DNA from: Halalkaliarchaeum sp. AArc-CO
Lineage (GTDB): Archaea > Halobacteriota > Halobacteria > Halobacteriales > Haloferacaceae
Assembly (NCBI RefSeq): GCF_024972735.1
Contig: NZ_CP087723.1
Coordinates: forward strand, 1,736,001-1,800,000
DNA length: 64,000 bases
Direction: 5' to 3'
A model generated the notes under the pieces. That model made no database searches and was not told the origin of the DNA. It worked only from the letters and a program-made list of their open reading frames with translations. Below, in pieces: positions 53,906 to 63,831 of the stretch. Made by a program: the position numbers and the translations under genes. Each line of letters begins with the position of its first letter. Positions within the stretch are counted from its first letter, which is position 1.

Positions 53906-54974
53906 CGCTTTCACCTCCGGTTGCGGCGGCGGTCGGATCCGACGTTTCGTCCCGAACGACGATATCGTAGTCGAGCCCCTCGGAGAGGTCGCCCGAGTAC
54001 TCGAGACACGCCGCCCCACGCTCGGAGTCGACCGTCGTCCGCTCGCCGGTCTCGGGATCCAACAGACTCGGCTCCGTTCGGGCACACGCCTCCTCGGCGA
54101 ACGGACACCGAGGGTGGAAGCTACAGCCGGGGGGCAGTTCGATGAGGTCCGGCATGGTTCCCGGGATCGTCTGTAGACGATCGCGCTTGTCGCCGATCCG
54201 CGGGATCGAACTCATCAGTCCCACAGTGTACGGATGCTTCGGATCGTAGTAGAGGTCCTCGACGGGCGCCTTCTCTACGGGCTTGCCCGCGTACATCACC
54301 ATCACTCGGTCGCAGAACTCCGCGATGACGCCGAGGTCGTGGGTGATGAGCTGTACCGCTGTCCCCATGTCGTCGGCGAGTTCCTCGATGAGGTTGAGGA
54401 TCTTCGTCTCGATCGTCACGTCCAGCGCCGTCGTGGGTTCGTCGGCGATGATGAGTTCCGGGTCACACGACAACGCCATCGCGATGATCGCACGCTGTTG
54501 CATCCCGCCGGAGAACTCGTGGGGGTAATCGGAGTACCGCGTCTCTGCTTCGGGGATTCCGACCCTGTCGAGCAACTGTATCGTCCGTTCGCGGGCCTCC
54601 TCCTCGCTGTAGCCGAGGTGGTGTCTGACCGCTTCCCCGATCTGATCGCCGACCGTGTACACCGGGTTCAACGCGGTCTGTGCGTCCTGGAAGATCATTG
54701 CGATGTCGTTGCCACGAATCTTCCGAACCTCGGATTCGGACATCTCGAGGAGGTTCTCCCCTTTAAACAGGATCTCGCCGCTCTCGATCTGTCCGGGATT
54801 GTCGATCAACCGCATCAGCGAAAGCGCGCTCACGCTTTTGCCGGCACCCGACTCGCCGACGACACCGAACTTCTCGCCCCGTTCGATCCGGTACGAGAGG
54901 TTGTCGACCGCGGTGACGGCCCCTTCCTGGGTGTAGAAGCGAACCGTGAGGTCGTTGACTTCCAGTAGCGCCAT
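53898..54974 (-). CDS. dppD: Oligopeptide/dipeptide ABC transporter ATPase (DppD type)
   Basis: 358 residues. Walker A GESGAGKSV, signature FSGGMQQRAIIA, Walker B LIIADEPTTALD and H-loop LITHDLG are complete. The C-terminal PPGCSFHPRCPFAEEAC motif is the oligopeptide-family Cys motif. It shares one base with dppC upstream and eight with dppF downstream, so the ATPases are translationally coupled. Confidence 0.94.
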   Translation of the reverse strand: MALLEVNDLTVRFYTQEGAVTAVDNLSYRIERGEKFGVVGESGAGKSVSALSLMRLIDNPGQIESGEILFKGENLLEMSESEVRKIRGNDIAMIFQDAQTALNPVYTVGDQIGEAVRHHLGYSEEEARERTIQLLDRVGIPEAETRYSDYPHEFSGGMQQRAIIAMALSCDPELIIADEPTTALDVTIETKILNLIEELADDMGTAVQLITHDLGVIAEFCDRVMVMYAGKPVEKAPVEDLYYDPKHPYTVGLMSSIPRIGDKRDRLQTIPGTMPDLIELPPGCSFHPRCPFAEEACARTEPSLLDPETGERTTVDSERGAACLEYSGDLSEGLDYDIVVRDETSDPTAAATGGESDE

Positions 54975-56023
54975 TACTGGGCACCTCCAGCAGTGACGCT
55001 GGTCTCCTGTGCGTCCAGGGCGTCGTTGATTCCGTCACCGATCATGTTCATCGACATCACGAACACGAAGATCGCCAGCCCGGGGAAGACGGTCGCATGC
55101 CAGGGGATCCGGCCGCCCGGACCCTGGATCAGCGTCTCCCGGGTCTGGTCGAGCATGGTTCCCCACTCGGCGGTGCCGGGCGGCATGCCCAGCCCGAGGA
55201 AGCCGAGCGCGGCGACGCCGATCACGACGACGCCGATGTTGAGCGAGGCGACGACGAGCACCTCCGCCATCGCGTTCGGCAGCACGTGACGCATGATCAC
55301 CCGCCTGTCGCGGGCGCCCAGCGCCTTCGCCGCCTTCACGTACTCGCTTTCCTTGACAGACAGCACCTCCCCGCGCATGATGCGGGCGTAGCCGTTCCAG
55401 CCGAACAGCGAGAACGCCGCCACGAGCTGCCAGTAGCCGCCGCCGAAGATCGTCACGATGATCAGCGCCAGGACGATCCCGGGGAACGCGTAGATCGTGT
55501 CGACGATCCGCATCATTATCTCGTCGACCCAGCCGCCGTAGTAGCCGGAGATGCTTCCGTACACCATCCCGACGCTGGCGGTCAGCATGACCACGACGAA
55601 CCCGATCGAAATGCTGTATCGGCCGCCAAAGAGGATCCGGGAGAACAGGTCGCGCCCGCTCCCGTCGACCCCCATCCAGTAGTCAGTGGACGGCCAGTCG
55701 TACACGCTGACGCTGGGGTCTTCGGTCAGGTAGAGGATGGTCGTCGGATCGTACGGCGCGAGGGCGAACGGCTGGATCGTGACGCCCCAGACCGCGATCG
55801 GGCGAGCGAGAAACGCCGCAAGGCTCATGAGCAGAACGATCGCGAGCCCGATCAGCGCCGAGCGGTTCCGCATGAACCGCTTGTACGCGCGAACCCAACG
55901 GGTTTCGGTCTCCGCCTGTATTTCGCCCGTCCAGTCGGAGATCCGCTCCCGCTCGGTTACCCGCTCCGGGTCGAACCCGGTGACTTGAATCCGACCGCGC
56001 TGTGAGTGAGATCTGTCAGTCAT
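54974..56023 (-). CDS. dppC: Oligopeptide/dipeptide ABC transporter permease (DppC type)
   Basis: 349 residues with about six membrane helices, a cytoplasmic N-terminus and a large external loop after the first helix (IQPFALAPYDPTTILYLTED). The EAA loop is EYVKAAKALGARDRRVIMRH. The start MTDRSHSQRG at 56023 overlaps dppB by eight bases. Confidence 0.93.
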   Translation of the reverse strand: MTDRSHSQRGRIQVTGFDPERVTERERISDWTGEIQAETETRWVRAYKRFMRNRSALIGLAIVLLMSLAAFLARPIAVWGVTIQPFALAPYDPTTILYLTEDPSVSVYDWPSTDYWMGVDGSGRDLFSRILFGGRYSISIGFVVVMLTASVGMVYGSISGYYGGWVDEIMMRIVDTIYAFPGIVLALIIVTIFGGGYWQLVAAFSLFGWNGYARIMRGEVLSVKESEYVKAAKALGARDRRVIMRHVLPNAMAEVLVVASLNIGVVVIGVAALGFLGLGMPPGTAEWGTMLDQTRETLIQGPGGRIPWHATVFPGLAIFVFVMSMNMIGDGINDALDAQETSVTAGGAQ

Positions 56024-56972
56024 ATCTGATCCTCGGATCGAGTACTGCGTACATGATGTCCGCAACCAGGTTCGCGATGATGATCGCGACGCCCGTCACG
56101 AGCGTGATCGCCATGATGAGGTCGATCTCGTTTTGCGTCAGGGCGTTGATGAACTCCCGGCCGAGCCCGGGCCAGTTGAACACGACCTCGACGACGATCG
56201 ATCCGCTGACGATGCCCGCCGTGAGAAGCGCCGCGAGCGTCACGACGGAGATGAGCGAGTTGCGGAGCACGTGTTTCAACACGACCTTGCGTTCGGGGAG
56301 CCCTTTCGCCCGGGCTGCCGTCACGTAGTCTTTGTTCATCTCTTCGGCCATCGACGTGCGCATCACGCGCATGATCGCCGCCGCCGACGCCGTCCCGACG
56401 GTGACGCCCGGAAGGATGAGATACCACAGCATCTCCGGGCTGTACAGCGGCTGTCGAGAGGGCGGCAACACGGGCCAGAGATCCAGGATCAACGCGAAAA
56501 ACAGGATCAACATCAGCCCGAGCCAGAAGTTCGGGATCGAAATGCCCGAAAGCGCCAGGAACCGGCTGACGGTGTCGCCCAGCTGGTCCTTTTTGACTGC
56601 CGCATAGATACCCGTCGGGATCGCGATCCCCAGCGCGAACACCCAGCCAAAGATGCCCAGCGCGATCGTCTCGGGGAGCCGCATCAGGACGATGGAGCCG
56701 ACGTCACGGCCCGAACTGTACACCTGGCCGAAATCACCCTGTAACACGTTCGCAATCCAGTGGAAGTACTGCTCGTGGGCCGGCCGGTGGAGGCCGTACC
56801 GCCGCCGGATCGCCTGCTCTTCGGCGGCCGTCATGTCGGGGTTTAACCCGACCATCTGCTGGACGGGGTCCCCGGGCGTATAATGCACGAGTGCGAACGT
56901 GATCACCGACACACCGAACAGTATCGGGATGATCGCCAGAAACCGCTTGAGTATAAATCGTCGTAAGCTCAT
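56016..56972 (-). CDS. dppB: Oligopeptide/dipeptide ABC transporter permease (DppB type)
   Basis: 318 residues with six membrane helices. The classical N-terminus MSLRRFILKRFLAIIPILFG, the external loop typical of DppB (YTPGDPVQQMVGLNPDMTA), and an EAA loop (KDYVTAARAKGLPERKVVLK) are seen. It lies 46 bases downstream of the binding-protein gene in the same operon. Confidence 0.94.
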   Translation of the reverse strand: MSLRRFILKRFLAIIPILFGVSVITFALVHYTPGDPVQQMVGLNPDMTAAEEQAIRRRYGLHRPAHEQYFHWIANVLQGDFGQVYSSGRDVGSIVLMRLPETIALGIFGWVFALGIAIPTGIYAAVKKDQLGDTVSRFLALSGISIPNFWLGLMLILFFALILDLWPVLPPSRQPLYSPEMLWYLILPGVTVGTASAAAIMRVMRTSMAEEMNKDYVTAARAKGLPERKVVLKHVLRNSLISVVTLAALLTAGIVSGSIVVEVVFNWPGLGREFINALTQNEIDLIMAITLVTGVAIIIANLVADIMYAVLDPRIRYD

Positions 56973-57018
56973 CGTGTGGGAGGAGTTGCTGCCGATCGAC
57001 CGGCAGCACGGCGAGGGC

Positions 57019-58968
57019 TTATTCGTCGATGTAAATAACTTGTTCGTCCTGCGGCGCGAACAGGGCGTAGTTCAGGTAGCCCTCGTGGAACGGGAACTGC
57101 CCCCAGCCCTTCACGCTCTCGTGGCGGACGGAGGTCTGCAGGTCGAAGTGCGTGATCGCACTGGCTGCAAGCTCCTCGAGTTCGCGCCAGATCTCGTCGT
57201 ACCGCTCGCGGCGGAGGTCCGGGTCTTCGGCGACCTCGGCGCCGTACCTGGCGTTGTCAAGCATCTCGTCGAGCCAGTCGAAGCTGACGCCGCTCAGGTT
57301 ACAACACGCACCGTGGTTACTGCTGTGATGCAGCGCGTCACAGAAGCTGTGCGGGTTGAACGTGCCGGACAGGCCGATGCAGCCGATGACGCCACGCTCC
57401 GCGTACTCCGGATCGAGGACCCGAGCGACGTAGGTTGTCCACTCGAACGTCTCGATTTCAGTCTCGAACAGGCCGGTCTGTTCCATCGACTCGGCGACGA
57501 GCTCGACCATCTGGACACGGTCGTCGTTGTCGGCGTTGACCTCGAGAGTTACCTCGAGGGGCGCTTCGATGCCGTACTCGTCGAACACTTCCTGGGCGAG
57601 CTCTTCAGCCTGCTCGGGATCGTATTCGTTGTACGGGCGGAGCTCTTCTTCGAGCGCCTGGGCGTCGGTCGTCCCGGCGCCTTGCGCGAGTTCCGGAATC
57701 ATCGTCCACGCCGGACGGGCCCAGCCCGCCAGGACGTTCTCGACGATCTGTTCGCGGGGGACGAGGTGGTTGAACGCCTGCCGGAGCCGCTGGTCGTCCC
57801 ACGGCTCGACCCGGATCGGCGGCTGGAAGTACTCGTAGCCGCCGGTCTCGACGCCGGCGACCTCGAAGTCCTCGGAGGCGTCGAAGTCGTCCAGCGTCGC
57901 CCGGGTGAGGCCGGTCGTCACGTCGATTTCGTCGTTCTGCAGCGCGCCAGAACGGGTCGCGTCGTCCGGAATGATCTCCATTTCGATCCGGTCGATGACC
58001 GGCCCGTCCGGGAAGTCGTCGTCACCTTCGAACCAGTCGAGCGAATCGACGCCCATCTGCTCGACCCAGTAGTTGTCGTTCTTCTCGTACTCGACGTACT
58101 GCTCGTCCTCCATCTCGTCGAACACGTACGGGCCGGTACCGATCGGATCGTTACCCTGTCGGGGATCGAGATCGTTCGGTGGAAGTTCGGCCAGTTCCTT
58201 GGGATACACGTACATCGGCGGCAGCTCTCGTGCGCCTTCGGCGTCGGGGAGCTGACCGTAGATGTCGACGGTGTACTCGTCGATCGCCTCGTAGTACAGT
58301 GTCGAGTCGAAATACTGTGCGGCGTTGTCGGACAGCTTCAGCCTGTCGTAGGAGGCGATGACGTCCTCTGCGGTCATCTCCTCGCCGTTGTGGAACTCGA
58401 CGCCCTCCCGGAGGTTGTATCGGATCCGCATGCCGAAGACGCCGTCGTCGACGGCGTCTTCGGCGTCTTCGAACAGCAGCGTTCGAACCTCGTCACCTTC
58501 TTCTGGAACTGCGTCCTCCGGATGACGAATGATCTCCTGTTCCTCGATCGGAAGCGCACCCTCTTCGACGGCTTCGACCGTCCGCATGTACGGCTCGTAG
58601 TCGGTGCGCTCGATGTCTTGCGTTTCGGCGACCTCGAAGTCCTCCGCGAGCCACGGATAGAGGTTCCCCTCGCTGTCAGTAATGGTCAGCGACTCGAACA
58701 CGACACTCTGGACCAGCGTCGACGTCGTGTCGGTACTGTACGGGCCGTCGAACGAGTCAGCGTTGGCACCGATGCCGACGCGAAGGGTTCCGCCCTCCAC
58801 GATCTCGCCGGGATCGACGTCTTCCTCGCCGATACCCGTGTCGTCTTCTTCGGCAGGCTCGTCGCCTTCGAGACAGCCGGCCAGGCCGACGACGCCCGCT
58901 GCGCCGACACTCTGGAGGACTCGTCTTCGGTTAATACGTGGACTGGATATCTCGGTATCCTGTACCAT
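57019..58968 (-). CDS. dppA: Oligopeptide/dipeptide-type substrate-binding lipoprotein
   Basis: 649 residues. The N-terminus NRRRVLQSVGAAGVVGLAGC carries a Tat motif and lipobox (Cys 32), so the protein is anchored outside. A short acidic linker follows, then a family-5 solute-binding fold with DPRQGNDPIGTGPYVFDEM and RQAFNHLVPREQIVENVLAG. Pattern EALRYNLREGVEFHNGEEMT-like (IRYNLREGVEFHNGEEMTAE) is typical. It is slightly longer than average because of acidic insertions. A TATA-like element at 58992-58999 on the minus strand suggests a leaderless transcript. Confidence 0.93.
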   Translation of the reverse strand: MVQDTEISSPRINRRRVLQSVGAAGVVGLAGCLEGDEPAEEDDTGIGEEDVDPGEIVEGGTLRVGIGANADSFDGPYSTDTTSTLVQSVVFESLTITDSEGNLYPWLAEDFEVAETQDIERTDYEPYMRTVEAVEEGALPIEEQEIIRHPEDAVPEEGDEVRTLLFEDAEDAVDDGVFGMRIRYNLREGVEFHNGEEMTAEDVIASYDRLKLSDNAAQYFDSTLYYEAIDEYTVDIYGQLPDAEGARELPPMYVYPKELAELPPNDLDPRQGNDPIGTGPYVFDEMEDEQYVEYEKNDNYWVEQMGVDSLDWFEGDDDFPDGPVIDRIEMEIIPDDATRSGALQNDEIDVTTGLTRATLDDFDASEDFEVAGVETGGYEYFQPPIRVEPWDDQRLRQAFNHLVPREQIVENVLAGWARPAWTMIPELAQGAGTTDAQALEEELRPYNEYDPEQAEELAQEVFDEYGIEAPLEVTLEVNADNDDRVQMVELVAESMEQTGLFETEIETFEWTTYVARVLDPEYAERGVIGCIGLSGTFNPHSFCDALHHSSNHGACCNLSGVSFDWLDEMLDNARYGAEVAEDPDLRRERYDEIWRELEELAASAITHFDLQTSVRHESVKGWGQFPFHEGYLNYALFAPQDEQVIYIDE

Positions 58969-59047
58969 GGCCAGAATTGCGGGATCCCTACTAAAATATG
59001 TACTGCTTTGATCCCGCTGCCGTCGGGCGGTAAATATCTGTCAGAGT

Positions 59048-59066
59048 AAAACTATGATTCAGTTTT
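59048..59066. promoter_or_regulatory. Inverted repeat upstream of the binding-protein gene
   Basis: AAAACT-ATGATTC-AGTTTT has perfect 6-base arms with a 7-base centre. It lies in the AT-rich gap between the leftward permease gene and the binding-protein gene, about 80 bases before the latter's ATG, and may be an operator or a terminator for the upstream gene. Confidence 0.5.
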
Positions 59067-59108
59067 GAGCAATTTTTTACATCCGTGTCCAGATTCGGCC
59101 GGTACAGA

Positions 59109-60053
59109 TCACCGGGATCCGGCGTCGACGCGGGGATCCAGATAGCTGTACGAGAGGTCCTGAATGATGTTCCCGACAACTCCGAAACCGATGACCACGA
59201 TCGTGCTTCCCAGAAGAACCGGGAGATCACGGTTCTGTATGGCCTCGAGGAACAGCAGTCCGAACCCGTCGATCGCGAACAGCACTTCGATCACGAACAC
59301 TGCGAGAACGAGCAACGCGAGCGCTTCGGTAAACAGCATCGAGAACAGCGGGACTGCGGCGTTGCGTACCACGTGTTTCGCGACGAGAACTGGCCCAGCA
59401 CCCTTCGCTTTCACCAGCGTGATGAAGTCTGCAGACGCGTGTTCGATCGCGTACGCTCGCGTATAGCTCACGTATCCGCCAAGAATTGCTGCGGTGGCGA
59501 GACCGATCGGGAGTGCGTGGTCGAAAACCACCGGCGACCGTGAGATCACGTCGCCCTCCAGCAGCGAAACGAACATGCCGCCGATCCAGAAGCTCGGCAA
59601 CGCAAAAACCAGGTACGCGGTTCCCCGGCCGCCGTTTGCGAACCGGCTTTCCGGATTCAAGGCCGCATACAGACCGACCAGCATCCCGATCGAGAGCCCG
59701 AAAACGATCGCCGGGACGACGTACATCCCAGTCCGCAGTACCGCAGCGCCGACGAGTTCGAGGACGGGCTCGCCGGTCACTAACGACTCGCCCCACGATA
59801 GCGTCATCATGTCCCCCATCCAGTCGACGTACTGCTCCCATACCGGTCTGTCGAGACCTCTATCCGCGAGATATGCATCTAGACGAGCCTCGAGTTCCTC
59901 GCCGGTGATGCCGGCCAATCTGAGCTGCCCCTCCAACCCCTGTTTGACCCAGTCGTCCGTCATCGTAAAGCCGACGAACACGGCAGTCATAACAGCCCAC
60001 GCTGCAACGGCTCCGAGCGCGATGCGCTGGAGGAAAAGTCGGACGACGCTCAC
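59109..60053 (-). CDS. ABC transporter permease (DppB type) of second system
   Basis: 314 residues with six membrane helices. It begins MSVVRLFLQRIALGAVAAWA and carries the long external loop DWVKQGLEGQLRLAGITGEE, and an EAA loop (ASADFITLVKAKGAGPVLVA). It has no matching DppC on this strand; a DppC-type gene starts divergently at 60239. The stop is 140 bases upstream of the binding-protein ATG, leaving open cotranscription. Confidence 0.88.
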   Translation of the reverse strand: MSVVRLFLQRIALGAVAAWAVMTAVFVGFTMTDDWVKQGLEGQLRLAGITGEELEARLDAYLADRGLDRPVWEQYVDWMGDMMTLSWGESLVTGEPVLELVGAAVLRTGMYVVPAIVFGLSIGMLVGLYAALNPESRFANGGRGTAYLVFALPSFWIGGMFVSLLEGDVISRSPVVFDHALPIGLATAAILGGYVSYTRAYAIEHASADFITLVKAKGAGPVLVAKHVVRNAAVPLFSMLFTEALALLVLAVFVIEVLFAIDGFGLLFLEAIQNRDLPVLLGSTIVVIGFGVVGNIIQDLSYSYLDPRVDAGSR

Positions 60054-60176
60054 GAGCGATCACTCCGCGTCGGGATCCTGTAGACGACAGCTTTCGGTGC
60101 TCGTCGGGAGCTGACAGGGACCATGGAGGGCATACAATCTGGTTACCGACGGTCGATCTCAAAAACGTAACGGTTA

Positions 60177-60208
60177 TGGCACGTTCGTGAAAACCCATCC
60201 ACGTGCCA
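60177..60208. promoter_or_regulatory. Inverted repeat in the divergent promoter region of the second ABC system
   Basis: TGGCACG (60177-60183) and CGTGCCA (60202-60208) form perfect 7-base arms, 18 bases apart, between the divergent permease genes. The spacing fits a dimeric regulator that could control both directions. Confidence 0.5.
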
Positions 60209-60238
60209 CGATAACTGGTCCCGAAAGAGGTGCCCTCC

Positions 60239-61450
60239 ATGAGCGACAACGACGACCCTCCCCGGTTCGAGACAGTCGACTGGTCACAGTTGCAACGATC
60301 GAGACGAATCGTTACCCCTCAGCGTATTACCCTTCTGACCGGCGTTACGCTCGTCGCACTACTGTACCTTTACGACGTCATGTATGCCCACGTATACACG
60401 ATCGGCGAGTGGCGAGCCGAGCCGGTCGACTGGGTGTTCCTCCTTGCGTTGGTGACACTCGTCGCGTACGGTATCGTTCCCGCAGTACAGCATCGAGCTA
60501 CCGCGAGGCAGTTCCTGGAGGGCGTCGGTGCCAAACTATCGACGAAGCTTGCCGGCGGCTACCTCCTGCTGTTGGTGGCGATCGGTTTTCTCGCCCCACT
60601 GGTCTTTCCGAACCCGGGGCTCGCCTTTCAACACGCGTTTCATCCGCCGGTCGGATTTACCAGCCAGGTCACGGGCGTCGAGTGTCTCGGCGCCGTGACC
60701 GGCGAAATCTTCGACCAGCAATGCCATGGAACGTGGACGTATCCGCTCGGAACGAACGAGCGAGGCCATCCGATGGGATACCTGGTTGCCTCCGGTGCGC
60801 GGGTCGCGGTGTACGTGATGGCCATCACCGCGGTGTTCGTGATTCCTGCGGCGGCAGCCGTGGGCGTAATCGCCGGACTTCGCGGTGGCGCCGTCGACAG
60901 TCTGCTGATGTCGTACGTCGACGTCCAGCTGTCCATCCCCGCGATCGTGCTGTATTTCATCGGGTACACCTACTGGGGCCCGTCGTTGCTCGTGTTATTG
61001 CTCGCGTTCGGGCTGCTCAGCTGGGGCGGCATCGCGAGACTGGTTCGCAGCGAAGTGTTACAGCGTCGCGAGGACGGCCACGTCCTCGTTGCCCGGAGTC
61101 TCGGAGCGTCCGGGACGTATCTCGCCAAGCGCCACATTCTGCCGAACGTGACGAACACCCTGGTCCCGGCGGTGTTCCAGTTGCTCGCGCTGCTCGTACT
61201 GTTCGAGGCAGGCGTCGCCTTCCTCGGCTACCACGAGCTGCAGACGTACTCGTGGGGCGGGACAATAAGCGAAGGGATCAACGCGGAGGTCGCCGCAGGG
61301 ATGCAGACCAGGGCCGAACACCCCGCGTACATGATCTGGTGGGTGGCGACGCTTCCGGCGCTGGCGTTGACGGCGACGATCCTCTCGCTCAAGCTCGTCG
61401 GCGACGAACTCAGGGACGCGATGGATCCCCGACGGAGGGCGGGACGATGA
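60239..61450 (+). CDS. ABC transporter permease (DppC type) of second system
   Basis: 403 residues. Two extra N-terminal hydrophobic regions are seen before the permease core, with an external loop containing two Cys (CLGAVTGEIFDQQCHGTW). The EAA loop is DGHVLVARSLGASGTYLAKR. The start MSDNDDPPRF at 60239 is chosen over a codon 9 bases upstream. It overlaps the next ATPase gene by four bases (ATGA). Confidence 0.9.
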   Translation: MSDNDDPPRFETVDWSQLQRSRRIVTPQRITLLTGVTLVALLYLYDVMYAHVYTIGEWRAEPVDWVFLLALVTLVAYGIVPAVQHRATARQFLEGVGAKLSTKLAGGYLLLLVAIGFLAPLVFPNPGLAFQHAFHPPVGFTSQVTGVECLGAVTGEIFDQQCHGTWTYPLGTNERGHPMGYLVASGARVAVYVMAITAVFVIPAAAAVGVIAGLRGGAVDSLLMSYVDVQLSIPAIVLYFIGYTYWGPSLLVLLLAFGLLSWGGIARLVRSEVLQRREDGHVLVARSLGASGTYLAKRHILPNVTNTLVPAVFQLLALLVLFEAGVAFLGYHELQTYSWGGTISEGINAEVAAGMQTRAEHPAYMIWWVATLPALALTATILSLKLVGDELRDAMDPRRRAGR

Positions 61451-62517
61451 CCGACGAACCCGCAGAAAACGGGAGCAAACCGCTCCTTTCGGTCGAAAAC
61501 CTCCGCAGCCACATCCACGCGGACGGGGACACCGTCCACGCGGTAGACGGAGTGAGTTTCACCATCGGCTACGGGGAAACCGTCTGTCTGGTCGGCGAAT
61601 CCGGTAGCGGGAAAAGCGTCACCTGCGAGTCGCTCACCGGGATCGTGCCGCAGCCGCCGGCCGAGATCGTCGGTGGAACCGTCGACTTCGACGGTTTGTC
61701 GCTACTGGACGCCGACGATTCGACGCTGCGGTCGGTTCGTGGAAACCGGATCTCGCACGTGTTCCAGAACCCTCAGCAAGCACTGGACCCAGTGTACACC
61801 GTCGGAGAGCAACTCGTGGAGGCGATGACGATCCACGGTGCAGCCAACGACGCTGCGACCCGCAATCGTGCCGTCGACCTCCTGAGGCGAGTCGGGATCC
61901 CGCGGGCGAGCAAACGAGTCGACGACTACCCACACGAGTTCTCCGGCGGGATGGCTCAGCGGGTCGCAATCGCGATCGGTCTCGCGGCCGATCCGGAGCT
62001 TTTGATCGCCGACGAACCGACGACCGCCGTCGACGTCACCGTGCAGGCCCGCCTCATCGAACTGCTCAGAGGACTGACCGGGGGCGGCATGTCGCTGCTT
62101 TTGGTCACACACGATCTCCGGGTGGTCGCCGCCCTGGCGGATCGGGTCGTCGTGATGTTCGGCGGCACGGTGATGGAACAGGGACCGGTAGAGTCGGTGT
62201 TCGAACGCCCATCACATCCGTACACGCAGGCGTTGTTCGAAAGTTACGACGGACTGGACCGCCGGGGGGAACGGTCCGCGCGCGACGAGATCCCGACGGA
62301 CGGCTGTCGGTTCAGACAAGAGTGTCCCCACGCCGTCGACGCCTGCGAGGGTGGAACACAGCCCACGACGTATCCCGCAGGGGACAACAGCACGCACGTG
62401 GTCTCGTGTGTCCATTACGCGTCCGGACGGGATCCGGATCCGATTCTCGCGGATGCGAGGGCAGCCAGCCCGGGCGGGGAACCCGAGGCAGCCAACGGAG
62501 GGTCGGCCGATGAGTGA
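61447..62517 (+). CDS. Oligopeptide/dipeptide ABC transporter ATPase (DppD type) of second system
   Basis: 356 residues. Walker A GESGSGKSV, signature FSGGMAQRVAIA, Walker B LLIADEPTTAVD and H-loop LVTHDLR are complete, with a Cys motif GCRFRQECPHAVDACEGG. It overlaps the permease by four and the next ATPase by eight bases, so the three genes form one transcript. Confidence 0.94.
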   Translation: MTDEPAENGSKPLLSVENLRSHIHADGDTVHAVDGVSFTIGYGETVCLVGESGSGKSVTCESLTGIVPQPPAEIVGGTVDFDGLSLLDADDSTLRSVRGNRISHVFQNPQQALDPVYTVGEQLVEAMTIHGAANDAATRNRAVDLLRRVGIPRASKRVDDYPHEFSGGMAQRVAIAIGLAADPELLIADEPTTAVDVTVQARLIELLRGLTGGGMSLLLVTHDLRVVAALADRVVVMFGGTVMEQGPVESVFERPSHPYTQALFESYDGLDRRGERSARDEIPTDGCRFRQECPHAVDACEGGTQPTTYPAGDNSTHVVSCVHYASGRDPDPILADARAASPGGEPEAANGGSADE

Positions 62518-63778
62518 CGAGCCGCCAGTGCTCGGTGTCGACGGGCTGGAGAAGCACTACCCGATCAGGGAGGGGTGGCTGCGTCGCGAGGTCGGTCGGG
62601 TTCGCGCCGTCGACGGCGTGACCTTCCGGATCGACCGCGGCGAGGCACTCGGGCTCGTCGGCGAGTCCGGCTGCGGGAAATCCACGACTGCACTGTCGAT
62701 CCTCCGGCTCGAGGAGCCGACCGGTGGGGAGGTCAGGTTCGAGGGAACCCCGATCGAGGAACTCGCCGGGGAACAGCTTCGATCGTTCCGGCGACGGGCA
62801 CAGCTCATCGTCCAGGATCCGAACGAGGCGTTCAGCCCCAGGATGACCGTCGGAGAGGCGGTAGCGGAGCCGCTCCGCCTGCACGGCATGGACGATTCCG
62901 ACCGTCGACGGGAGATCGTCGCCGACGTGCTCGAACGCGTGGGGCTGTCCGCCGCCGACGTCGACCGCTACCCCCACGCGTTCTCCGGCGGCGAGAAACA
63001 GCGGATCGCGATCGCCCGTGCGCTCGTCGTGAATCCGGATCTAATCGTCGCCGACGAGCCCACCAGTGCACTCGACGGCCGGGTCCAGTCGGACGTGCTC
63101 GCCCTGCTGGACGAGATCCGGCGGGAGTTCGACATTGCAGTGCTTTTCATCAGTCACGACATCGACGTCGTGCGCCGGTTCTGTGATCGTATCGCGGTGA
63201 TGTATCTCGGGGAAATCGTCGAAAAGGGCCCAGTGGCGGAGGTACTCGACTCGCCTGCACATCCGTACACCCGCGTCCTGCTCGGATCGGTGCCGAGCCT
63301 CGATCCCGGACAGCGGGAGCTCGAACAACCGCTGACCGACACCGTGCCGGAGCCGGCGAACCCACCCGACGGCTGTCGGTTCCACACCCGGTGCCCCGAG
63401 GTGATATCGCCGGACGAGGTGGACGTCTCCACGGAGGAGTGGCGGGCGATTGCGGCACTCCGGTTCACCGTTGAAACCGGCGAACTCCCCGAACCGATCG
63501 CGCCGGATCGACAGGAGGAGTCGATCACGGCCGAAACGGTTCGCGAGGAGTTCGGAATCGCGGCGACACTATCGGATCCGGGCGCTGAACGGGCCGTGAC
63601 AGCGGCGACCGCAGCGGTCGCAGAGGGCAACCTCGAGGCGGCACAGCGGGAACTCGCCGAGGCGTTCCCGACGGTGTGTGAACGCGACGCGCCGACTGCA
63701 GTCGATCTCGACGGTCAGTCAGTCCGGTGTCATCGGTACGATCCTGAAACGGCCGCCGATCCGCTGCCCTGGAATTGA
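62510..63778 (+). CDS. Oligopeptide/dipeptide ABC transporter ATPase (DppF type) of second system
   Basis: 422 residues. Walker A GESGCGKST, signature FSGGEKQRIAIA, Walker B LIVADEPTSALD and H-loop FISHDID are complete. GCRFHTRCPEVISPDE follows, then an acidic C-terminal tail as in the first DppF (LGDxTVCERDAPTAVDLDGQ-like, ending RYDPETAADPLPWN). Similar tails in both DppF proteins suggest that they are related paralogues. Confidence 0.93.
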   Translation: MSDEPPVLGVDGLEKHYPIREGWLRREVGRVRAVDGVTFRIDRGEALGLVGESGCGKSTTALSILRLEEPTGGEVRFEGTPIEELAGEQLRSFRRRAQLIVQDPNEAFSPRMTVGEAVAEPLRLHGMDDSDRRREIVADVLERVGLSAADVDRYPHAFSGGEKQRIAIARALVVNPDLIVADEPTSALDGRVQSDVLALLDEIRREFDIAVLFISHDIDVVRRFCDRIAVMYLGEIVEKGPVAEVLDSPAHPYTRVLLGSVPSLDPGQRELEQPLTDTVPEPANPPDGCRFHTRCPEVISPDEVDVSTEEWRAIAALRFTVETGELPEPIAPDRQEESITAETVREEFGIAATLSDPGAERAVTAATAAVAEGNLEAAQRELAEAFPTVCERDAPTAVDLDGQSVRCHRYDPETAADPLPWN

Positions 63779-63831
63779 CGGCTTAGAAAAGACTGGAGAG
63801 TCGCGACCAACCCAAAACAGCCGGCCGGCCT

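Noticed and set aside
56899-59049. A long frame of about 716 codons opposite the binding-protein gene
   Set aside because: It mirrors a clear solute-binding protein and shows only shadow composition (Val, Arg, Asp runs).
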